A stretch of 64,000 nucleotides of DNA from Whitmania pigra. Its lineage: Eukaryota > Annelida > Clitellata > Hirudinida > Haemopidae. Shown here one piece after another: positions 1 to 9,590 of the stretch. The translations under genes were made by a program, and so were the position numbers. The DNA lies in NCBI GenBank assembly GCA_021613335.1, contig JAJTWR010000299.1, forward strand, positions 1,376,501 to 1,440,500, in the 5' to 3' direction. The notes under the pieces are model-generated. The model worked only from the letters and a program-made list of their open reading frames with translations. It did not search any database and was not told the origin of the DNA. Positions within the stretch are counted from its first letter, which is position 1; each line of letters starts with the position of its first letter.

Positions 1-272
1 AAACCTTCGGAGCTTCGAACGGCTCAGGATCGGGAAAAGTGGACGTGCCGATAAGAATTGCCGTAGACCTGTTTGGATATTTACTCGTTGCCGACAGAAA
101 CAATAATCGGATAATATTGCTCAGTCCTAACCTTGTTTACATTAGGGATTTGATAAACAAGTCTTGTGGAATAAAACAGCCGAGAAGAATATACCTAGAC
201 GTTGCAAAGTGCCAGTTGTATGTAGGGCTCATTGACGGAACAGTTCATATTTTCCAATTAATTGAGACATAA
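1..272 (+). CDS. NHL-repeat protein, 3' terminal exon (partial)
   Basis: The frame is open from base 3 to the TAA at 270-272, giving about 89 residues with no need of a start codon, so this is the tail of a gene that begins outside the window. It reads as the last two blades of an NHL-type beta-propeller: a G-x-G-rich lead-in, then PIRIAVDLFGYLLVADRNNN, RIILLSP and a weaker C-terminal blade (RRIYLDVAKCQLYVG). This resembles the C-terminal propeller of TRIM2/3/71-like and related animal proteins, which bind RNA or protein. Which NHL protein it is cannot be told from this fragment. An AATAAA lies at 271-276, overlapping the stop codon; another is near 497. Confidence 0.7.
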   Translation, partial: TFGASNGSGSGKVDVPIRIAVDLFGYLLVADRNNNRIILLSPNLVYIRDLINKSCGIKQPRRIYLDVAKCQLYVGLIDGTVHIFQLIET

Positions 273-660
273 TAAAATGAAAACCAAGATTTAATTAAAT
301 AACTTTACGAGGTCTCATTCGCTTTTAAGTGCAAAATCCATTACTGTAATTTCGTGTGTAACTGTTGGGCATAAATTTTATTACGTGTTTTGTTATTTTT
401 CAAAAGACCTATTAAAAAGAATCCTCAAAAACCATAATTATCATATATTTTCAGATTTTGATTTCTTAAAATACAACACTATATCGTGGTATCTCAATAA
501 AATTAAGAACTTTTAAAATACGGATAAAAATTGATTTAGATTGCAATATATCATTTAATATTTTAAATAATAATAGTTAATTTAAGGTTCAGCGCAATAC
601 TATTCTATTTAATGCTATTAATTTATTTAATCTAAGATAAAATGTCAAGCAAATGTCAGC
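273..660. other. AT-rich intergenic stretch
   Basis: Very AT-rich, no coding-like frame. It holds the likely 3' UTR/polyadenylation region of the NHL gene (AATAAA near 497) and the downstream flank of the LINE remnant. Confidence 0.6.
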
Positions 661-1590
661 AATAACATAACATAACATAACAATTATTTATAGTGGTTAA
701 GAAGTCCTGGATCTGTGTAATAACCACTCTTTTTAGTCCTAATAACCGAATTTACTTAAGTAAATCTTAAATTTATCTACTGTGTCAGCATGGATGGTTT
801 CCTTATCTAGTTTATTGCGTAAAGAAACCACCCTTGTCCTGAAATAATTATTTTTTAAGTTTCCCGATGCCTTCCTAAACAATTTACAATCGTGCCCTCT
901 GGTTGAAGCACTTTTTGTGGCTTCGAAAAACCGTTCAGGCAAAAGGCCTTCCCTTCCCGATAAAATTTTGAATGCCTCGATGAGGTCCCCTCTATTTCTT
1001 CTCTTTTCCAGAGTCGTTAATTTACATCTATTTAATCTTTCCTCGTAACTCAGCTTTCCAAAACCTTCTATCATCCTGGTTGCCCTTCTTTGTACTCTTT
1101 CCAACACTTCTACATCCTTTCTCAAATGAGGGTTCCACACTTGCACACAGTACTCAAGGTGTGGCCTTACTAATGCCTTATACAATCTCAGTATTACATC
1201 CTTGTTCCTACTCGCTACTGTTCTCTTTATCATTCCAAGTACTCTGTTTGCTTTTTTAGCAACTTCCATGCACTGTAGAGATGCTTTTCCATTGTTCTGC
1301 ATTATTACCCCAGATCTCTTTCATGATTAGACTGCTTCAGAATGCTTCCTCCAAATAAATATTCGACTTTCGTGTGTTTGCATGCCATATGCATAATGGA
1401 GCATTTGCTTACGTTGAAAAGCATCTGCCAATCTTCTGCCCATTTGAATAACTTGTTAAGATCTTCCTGAAGTGTATCTACATCTTCTTGCTTGCTGACA
1501 CTTCTTGCTACTTTGGTGTCGTCAGCAAACTTGGATAACTTAGATTTTATGCCATAAAACAGAGAAGATTTGTTGATGTAATATATTAGG
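661..1590 (-). mobile_element. 5'-truncated non-LTR retrotransposon (CR1/L2-like LINE), 3' end
   Basis: On the minus strand this encodes the C-terminal part of a reverse transcriptase. The first frame (1595-1305) holds the catalytic-box variant FADDTK and the typical stretch EDLNKLFKWAEDW. The second (1302-739) holds KALVRPHLEYCVQVWNP, LERVQRRATRMI, LSYEERL and LEKRRNRGDLIEAFKIL, the usual 3' part of CR1/L2/Rex-type elements. The two frames are offset by one base near 1303-1306, where a run of G appears one short, so the copy is dead. The 5' end is lost at about 1590. The copy ends in an (ATAAC)n run at 661-682, i.e. a short tandem tail on the element's own strand, as expected for this group. 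Confidence 0.85.
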
Positions 1591-1861
1591 ATCATTACAT
1601 ATTGACTTATATATTAGGATCGTTATATATTTACTTGATTCATTTAACAGAATGAAACGAAGCCATGAGGTCGCGTTTATTAGTTAAACAATTCAGTAAG
1701 CCGATATCGATATAATAAGCGATATTGGATTTGAAAAGTTATGGAAAACCTTTAAAACAAATCGTTAAAAAAGTTATTTGTAAATATCCTACATATCCAT
1801 GAATTTTACAAAACCCTAGATCCAAACAAAGTATCGTTAACGAATGCGTCATCAAAACAAG

Positions 1862-4081
1862 ATGGCGGCGTGGAGCGCTGGTTATTTAATTGCCTTTTCC
1901 ATATTCTTGTCTTTGTCAGAATGCAGACTCGTTAATAGGCCAGAAAATATAATCGCCCTCAAAGGTACTTCTGTGACATTCACTTGCGCTGTTAGCAACG
2001 CAAGAAATGTGGTTGTTTGGAGTTTCAAAGACATGGAAGGTAACTCTGTTCTTATTTCAATAAGATTGGAGATTGTCGTTAAATCGACGAGATATAACGT
2101 TGAATATGGAAGTAAAAGTGCAACATATCGTTCGCACGATCTCATCATTAAGAATATCGGTGTAGAAGACAGCGGCATTTACACGTGCATCGATACTACC
2201 GATAAGGAAGAAGCTTCAGCATCACTCACCTTCCTCGAAGTTCCGCTATGTTCGACAAAATTGATCCAGGGTGAATCTAGAAGAGGCAACAAATTCATTT
2301 GTGATTTCAAGATTTCAGGGTTCATCGGTGTAAACGGAGAATGGAATTGCGAATACAGTAGGAATACGACTTCTGTTTTCACCAACCGATCTGTGGATCA
2401 ATTAATGGGTACTCGGACATTGAAAGTAATGCAGTACAACAGCAGTGTTGAAACTAAACCCATCAACACCCAGGATACGCCAGTTTGCAACCTCACTCTT
2501 ATTTCGGGTGGATTAATGTTCGAAAACATTCACCATTTGCAATTTCTGAGCAAGAACGTCCCAGACTTCAAATACGTCCTGCACCCGGTAGGGCCGCCAC
2601 GCTTTAATGTTACGGACGGTTATAACGTGAAAAAAGGCGAGTATATTTCATGTCTTGCTGACAGTCCATTGCCCGTCACTTACAACATGCTTGTTTACGT
2701 CCACGGTGCGAGTACTATGAAAGTCATCAAAAACACCACAGAAAACGTGACCCAAATGACCGAACTAGGACCCTATAAAATTCATTGCCTCGTTCACAAC
2801 CCATTAAACCTGAAACCAGTTTATCAAGCGTTGGATAAAATAGAGGTTGTATCCTTTCCTGCATCTGGCAGTTCGTGCAGACTCTTAGAATCAAAGTCGG
2901 GAATTATCACTGTGATTTTTGGCAAAGATACTCCCTTACAACTAGCCGAAACTACTTTTGAATTTATGTGCCAAGACCCATACAGAGTTAAAAAAATTAT
3001 CAGGGAGAATTTACCTTGTAAAATTACAAGCCATCAACAAGGTGTCATGGATGCCTTTGACTTTCTGTGCACTCCAAGAACCAAAAACTTGTACGCGGTA
3101 GGAGAGGTCATTGAGAGTCAATTTGACCTCGACAATTCTAAACTTTACGACAAATATCCCTACTCAATACTGCCGATGATACATTACATTACGATAGGCA
3201 CTGAACCTGAAATTAAGAAATCCACACTAATGATATCTTTAAATTGTCAAAGATATTTGAACGTTGCCAAGATATTTCATCACGTGTATTTGGCTTATCT
3301 GAGAAGTGGAGAAGGTGCAGCCGAGTGGTACAAGGAATTCTACTCCAGTTACTACGGAATACAACTTTATGAACCAAAACTGTTGAGGGCCCCCGAAATA
3401 GTGAACGACGTGAACATCACCGAGTGTCATAAGCTGGGCGGTGAAGGAAAACATTTGTGTGTTCTCATCCAGCAATGCGATCGAGTGTACGACCTTCTCA
3501 TCCAAACATTCAGTTATGGATTTATTGTGATAGACGATATAAATGAGTTTGTCGAACATGTCTGCGAATTCACTCCTTACAATATGCACGATTGCGAAAC
3601 AGAACTCGTCTTACCGTGCAATCCTGAAATCGCTGCGATTTACAAGCCCATGACTATGCTGCAAATCCTCATGTGTGATTATCTCTTGAAAGATTACCTG
3701 AAATATCAAGAATGCTTTAGTAAACATTTTGTAGCGTCGCGATTCAGAAAATCATTTAAATGCGCCAAAAGGTTCCTCGAAGTTATGAAGTCCTTCACAT
3801 CGAGCAATTACTCTGGAAAACACATGGTGGAAGATGTCTGCGCAGCCTCCGTTGAATTGCTTAACTGTGTCGAAGAAGAAGTTCAAAAGAGGTGTGGATC
3901 GATGGCAGCTCGTCTGCAACGAAATGTCTTGAGAAAGATATTGTCAGTGGCTTTGGAGAACTACTTCTGCTTTAAGGCTTTTACTCATTCTATCTATGAT
4001 ACTGGTGCTGGTAATTCATTACTAGCGCACTCTCACAGCTTTTGGTTTGTAGTATCGATTTTCACTTTAATGCATTTTTAG
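1862..4081 (+). CDS. Secreted/GPI-anchored Ig-domain protein with Cys-rich C-terminal half (intronless)
   Basis: One uninterrupted frame of 745 codons from the ATG at 1844. I prefer the second ATG (1862, context AAGATGG), because the signal peptide then starts cleanly as MAAWSAGYLIAFSIFLSLS, giving 739 residues. Residues about 25-130 form one Ig domain: VTFTCAV, core Trp in VVVWSF, and DSGIYTC with the second Cys. The middle (about 130-340) has paired cysteines and many N-glycosylation sites. From about 340 to 710 there are many cysteines in a helical setting (for example ECFSKHF, KCAKRFLE, LLNCVEEEVQKRC); the spacing recalls DUF19/DUF1397-type secreted helical domains, but this is only a resemblance. 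The protein ends in a small-residue stretch (GAGNSLL) and the hydrophobic end FWFVVSIFTLMHF with no basic stop-transfer, which suits a GPI-anchor signal. I do not recognise an ortholog. Lack of introns, unlike its neighbours, suggests retrocopy origin or a fast-evolving lineage gene. Confidence 0.75.
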   Translation: MAAWSAGYLIAFSIFLSLSECRLVNRPENIIALKGTSVTFTCAVSNARNVVVWSFKDMEGNSVLISIRLEIVVKSTRYNVEYGSKSATYRSHDLIIKNIGVEDSGIYTCIDTTDKEEASASLTFLEVPLCSTKLIQGESRRGNKFICDFKISGFIGVNGEWNCEYSRNTTSVFTNRSVDQLMGTRTLKVMQYNSSVETKPINTQDTPVCNLTLISGGLMFENIHHLQFLSKNVPDFKYVLHPVGPPRFNVTDGYNVKKGEYISCLADSPLPVTYNMLVYVHGASTMKVIKNTTENVTQMTELGPYKIHCLVHNPLNLKPVYQALDKIEVVSFPASGSSCRLLESKSGIITVIFGKDTPLQLAETTFEFMCQDPYRVKKIIRENLPCKITSHQQGVMDAFDFLCTPRTKNLYAVGEVIESQFDLDNSKLYDKYPYSILPMIHYITIGTEPEIKKSTLMISLNCQRYLNVAKIFHHVYLAYLRSGEGAAEWYKEFYSSYYGIQLYEPKLLRAPEIVNDVNITECHKLGGEGKHLCVLIQQCDRVYDLLIQTFSYGFIVIDDINEFVEHVCEFTPYNMHDCETELVLPCNPEIAAIYKPMTMLQILMCDYLLKDYLKYQECFSKHFVASRFRKSFKCAKRFLEVMKSFTSSNYSGKHMVEDVCAASVELLNCVEEEVQKRCGSMAARLQRNVLRKILSVALENYFCFKAFTHSIYDTGAGNSLLAHSHSFWFVVSIFTLMHF

Positions 4082-6891
4082 ACTTCAATGTATCACACGA
4101 ATTGCTCTGTTTTTCATCACATTTCTGCAATTACATTTTTAATTTTATAGTACAGACAATGTTTTACAAATTGAAAATGCAACAATATTCGTTTTTTTTT
4201 AGGTAAAATCAGCATGAATCATAATGTATTTTTTGTTTTATCAACTATTTAAATGTTTTAGCCTATGACGGACTCAAAATATGTAAGTTGTTATATTTAT
4301 CCAGTGCCAACAAACGCTATGTTTTTATATTGGATATTGAATTTCAAACACAAACGTTGCAACCAAGCTTGTTTCCACGAAATGCAGAGCCACTCATTTT
4401 TTGAACAAAAATTTCTTTTTCCGACTCCAGCAGTTGTTGTCCAAGCTCTCACCTGCACAAGTAATTTCTGATAACGTCGTTTTAACTTCTTCTGTGTTCG
4501 GCTTAACTTTTTTCGTTACCGGAGCATCCGCTAAAAACAAACGCTGGATATTTTTTTCATTTTTGAAACTACGTCGCCTCTTTATAATAATTTTTCATTG
4601 AAAAAGCTCAAGAACATGTAATAATTTTATTTTGCCATCGACAAACGAAAACACGAACCATAGATATGTTCAAATTATAGTTAAATTAATGATATATTTA
4701 TGGTACGCAATTCTAAATTTTGAATATGATTAATATTAACAACGTTGATTATAGCACATTGATATATAATAGATCATATATTCAGTTACAACTTTAAAAG
4801 CCATAAAAATAATATTATTAAATTAATTTAAATTAAAAATTCATAAAATTCTGGAGAAAAGAGTTCCTTTCCGACGTGTTCCGTAGGAATCTATCTGGGA
4901 CCCCGGCCTGGGGTTTAACCAAGGAATGTAGTAAAACATGTATAAGAAAGTTAAACAAATTTTTTAAATGCGAACGTCTATTCCATGTCTGAATCCAAGT
5001 TATCACAAAATCTCTCATTTGATGGTATAAAATCATCAGGTGTTAGTTATAAAAGTTCTTGAGAATTAGTAATTTAAGTCAAACAAACAAATGTTATAGT
5101 TCATAAATAAAGCTATATGAATTGTCTCTCAGAAGATCAACAATGTTCCCAAAGGAATGATTGCTTATCTCAAAACGCTTGATATCACGTTGTCCATCCA
5201 ATATCACAATCCATCCAAGGACCCCTTCAAAATTTGAATGGTTACTTGTAACTTACGTTGTTAAATTCCGAACAAAATCACAATGCACGACAAAATTAGA
5301 TTTCATTAAAAGTACACCAGATGTAAAAGTCTGAATTTTACAACATTGTAAGGTTATTGGGGTCCTTTGGCCACTGTGCCTAAGTGAATAAGTCAAATCT
5401 CCACAAGCTGGGGCTTTACCCGCTAAGCACGAATTTTTGAAAGGATGCGGCCTTAATTCGTAAAAAGTTTGTAGTCATATTCCTCGACACACCATCCATC
5501 AGCATGGAGGAACGTCACAAACTGCCTTTGTTGGTACTTGGCAACAAGTGCCCCGATCAAGATTTTTTAATCTATGCATTTTGTGGTGATGGAGCTGACC
5601 ATATGGCTGACGATGAAGCCGACCATGTAACCACTGCTGAATTTGCTCAATGGATTAGTAATGTAAGGACAGAATAAGATCAAATTCAAGGACTTGTAAG
5701 CTCACGCAACACCTCAGCTCTCAAGGCAATTCTCCCATGCAGTCTGGCCAACTTCCAAGTTCTTCAAACGTCCCCAGAAGGGGATGCCAGGAGCATCATT
5801 GCTCATTGACAATGTGATTCGTTGTCTTGTAACATTTCTCGAAATAACATGGAAAACTAGATTTTTGTTTTTTTTTAAAGTAACTTTGACACCAGCATTT
5901 GCATTTATACTTTAGATCCTCAGCAATTCCACTAGGTCCTAGGTTTATTTTCTCTTATAACGATGTTTAAATAGAGTCTAAGATATTCATTTTATTTTAT
6001 TTATTTACTTTTTTTAATCATACTGCGATGTTCCTTTAAAAGTACCCTTAATTTACTTGGTGCACCTGTCGTCAGTCTGATATTAGCAAGACATATCTAA
6101 ATCAAATGCTGTGTATCTTTATTCCAAAGAAAGTCGTTAGCATGACACGTCTACAAGACAAAAGGCACCTTGTTGGTGGCAAACCACAGACGGATACTAA
6201 CAGATTCTAAAATTAAGCAGAAACATAGATTTTGTCATAAACACGATATTTAAATGGAATGAGATGAAAAATGCTTGCTTACCAATCATGATAAATACAA
6301 ACAGCACACTGTCTTTCTGAATCATTGAATGATTAATTCAATGTAATTATACTGTGTCTACAGACATTTTCGACTTGAATAAAAAACAAATGTGTGGCCG
6401 ACCAAAATGAGACATTCATAGAAACATTTCGCAATATCATTGTAATAAACCAAAACATTAAAAAATAACCATTCGGGACATCGAACGTGGAAAACACAAA
6501 ACAGAAAAAAAACCAAAGACATAACGGAAAGAAGTTTCTCAGATCGTTTTGAACATTTTCTTGAATTTGAACCCAAAATCTCACGTGACAATCCACACTT
6601 GAAGAGTTAATGCATGCATTGAATGCATGGAATTGGAATAGTTCGAGGCACTCCAACTTCATGATCACACAACGAAGTAGCATAATTTGATTATGCCCTG
6701 AATAAAATGACTGGCAACAACAGGACTTTCACAGCAAAAAATCATTCCTAGCAATGATCATTAAGTTCCTACAACAATTATCTATCATTTACCAATCCAG
6801 CCAGATAATTTATGCAGGAAATTGTCATAATATTCTCAATCAGTTGATTTCGTAATTAAGGCACGGAGATGAAAAACAATCGTCAGTACGA
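4082..6891. other. Intergenic region without a convincing gene
   Basis: AT-rich. Only short frames with no recognisable domain, apart from the transposase-like patch listed separately at 5441-5830. The first part must contain the 3' UTR of the Ig-domain gene and the last part the 3' UTR of the minus-strand ADAM10 gene (TTTATT at about 6118-6123 is AATAAA on the minus strand). Confidence 0.5.
5441..5830 (+). pseudogene. Possible remnant of a pogo/Tigger-type DDE transposase
   Basis: A frame at 5441-5679 contains HKLPLLVLGNK, which resembles the conserved KLPLLVIGK block of Tigger/pogo DDE transposases, followed by TTAEFAQWIS. In another frame near 5765-5810 there is PGASLLIDN, which resembles the next conserved block around the second catalytic Asp. 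The pieces are in the expected order but are broken by stops and shifts, and terminal inverted repeats were not found. This is weak, short-motif evidence only. Confidence 0.25.
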
Positions 6892-9319
6892 TCACAAGTT
6901 TCGAGAAGTTTTTTGTTGTGGTCCTCTCAAAATGTCAGCTCCACTGGAGATGGAAGACACATTTAGCTTCATGTCTGCCTGCTTGAATTTAGAAAATAAT
7001 TTCCTGCTTAGCAAACCACACTTAATAGCAATAAATTCAACATTTAATAATTTATACGTTACAATAAGTTAAGTAACAGCACATTTTTCTGACTCCAACA
7101 TTCTCCGTTGATAAACACCTCAAGATTGTAAACTTAAACACCCACCTAGAAAGCTACAATTGTCATAAATTATTTTACTTGAATTTATCTTTTAATTAAT
7201 GAGAAAGTATTTTGCAGTTAAAAATAAATGATGCATTTACTACATTATCATTTGTGCAGCACTTATCTTAGGGAGCCCAACATTGAAATGCAAACAAATA
7301 TTTCTTTGAAATCAAGACTGCATTTTATAAAAGCAGAATAAGATAAAAGATGGAGGACATTTGCAACACAAACACCAGAAGACACATAAACTCTCGAAAT
7401 CCAACCTGAGGCTTTCTCTTCCTCCTAAGAGAAAGTTGTCTGGCCTTCTTGAGTTTGGGATTGCTGCTCGGTGTGTGGACTGCGCAGACCTTTATGAAGA
7501 GACTCATGAGGACAATGAGTGCAATGCCCCCAAGCAGAACCACCCACCAGTACGTCTGCAGAATTAACAGTGTTTAAACTGAATGAAAAGTAAACAAAGT
7601 CAACTGATTAAGTGAAAGGGATTGATCGGAAATTTATTGACAAATAATTTACGAATAAATTAAAAATTGTAAAGTTTGCTAAACAAAACTAATTACACCT
7701 ATTTATTACTTTTAAAGTTCATTTTGAAATCATTTTATTAATCAACCAACTCACAGTGACCCATTTCCTGATTTCTGAAATAACTTCTTCGTTGAAGAGC
7801 ATTTTTTTGAGTTGAGCAAGTGGTCCTTCCTCATTGACTGCCCTGCACTTGAAGAAAACATCGCAGTACCCTCTGAAGTTGTCGCAAGGAGCTCCTTAAA
7901 ATTTTTAGAATATTATTTAGTAAATAGTATTTAAGTAAAAATATTGTTGTTATTAAAAAAACGCCTTCCCACAAACTTGAATAATAATATTATTAAATAT
8001 AACATTACTGATTAGTTTTATTATTATTATTGTTGTTGTTATAATTATTATTGTTGTTATTACTGTTACTATTACTATTTTTATTATTGTTACTATTAAA
8101 ATAAAGAGAAAGGAACACTGTTCAATGTTTTCAAAACTCATCACCAGCAGGCATTTGGATTCCCTTAGGATTCCCATTTGAGTCATAGAGGTTCAGTTGC
8201 TGCAAAAGATTTTGCAGTTCTTTGTTCTCCTTAAGGTTCACCATGTCCTTGTTGCCAGTGCTGACACAGGAGTTGGTTGAAGGATCTGTTAAAATAATTA
8301 CCTAATAATTAGTTAAGTTCTCACAAGTCAAAAAAATTAGTGATGAGCTCAGCCAAAAACTCATAGTTGAAGTCACTCATGAAGTTATATGAGAGGTGCA
8401 ACGATATAATGGTGTGATCTCATAAGCGTGCATAAAGACTTGCATGCAACAGCTGAATAAAAATCCAATCATTGTCTTCTCAGCAGGCCTTAAAAATTTA
8501 AACTCAATTGATTCATGGGAAGTTACTCACTCCTGCACGACACAAAGCAGAGAGAACCTCTGTCGAATTTCCTATCCTCAGGTGGCGCCTGAGCATAGCA
8601 GACCTTCCAGGAAATCTTCTCGCAAATGGACATGGTGCATTCCTTAAACAAAAATATTCAATGTTTCCAGTCTTTTTGATTAATTAATTTCAACAAGGTC
8701 TTCCATGAATGTCTTTTTATTACTATAATTATTATAATGTGATTTGAAGAATCAAATTCTATTCACATCATCATCACTACAATGTAATTAGAAGATTTCA
8801 TTCTTTTAATATATTCAATCAAGGCACGGAACACCAGACCAAAAGCGTAATTACCCCCAGATGACAAATCTGTGTGTTCTTATTACATGGCAAAAGATTT
8901 GCCTTTGCAACTGAGGTTGGACACTTGGCCTGCATCCCAGTAAAAAATTTGTTAAGGAAACTTTTTAACTTGTGCACTGCATTGGAATAGCACTTGGACA
9001 GCATAAAAAAAAAGAATTTGAAAAGGATATTTGCACTGAGAGGACTGGCTGCACTCTGTCTCCTCCTTGCAAGTGACATTCTCACTCGAGAAAACAAACT
9101 GACAGTTCGAAGAATTGCAACACGGTCCTTCAGATTTGCTGTTGGAAAACATGCAAAGTGAGTTAGTCAACTTTGACCAATTTCAAGAGTTGTTGAAAAC
9201 AATTAAACACGAGTCCACATCTTCTCATAGAGGATGAGTTGGCAACCATCCAACTCTGTATGAATGTAATATAAAAACTTATAACTTATGAATGTAATAA
9301 AAAATTTTTCAACATTCTT

Positions 9320-9350
<31 letters not shown>

Positions 9351-9518
9351 CCTTGATTGTTGTCTTGTTTCAGTATAATTTCATACCATTGAAATAAAAT
9401 TATGAATGCAAAATCATAAACCTTTGGCAGATATTGAAATGTAACTTCTCTGCTTACATGAAATAGATTAAGTCCATGTTATTATATTAATAACAATAAC
9501 AATAACAATAATAATAAT

Positions 9519-9590
<72 letters not shown>

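Noticed and set aside
1882..3589. Minus-strand frames inside the Ig-domain gene
   Set aside because: They are shadows of the strong plus-strand coding frame and lack domains.
8819..9097. Reading ADAM10 through the short intron as one exon
   Set aside because: The two flanking frames differ and stops intervene; the AT-AC intron restores both frame and the conserved motif.
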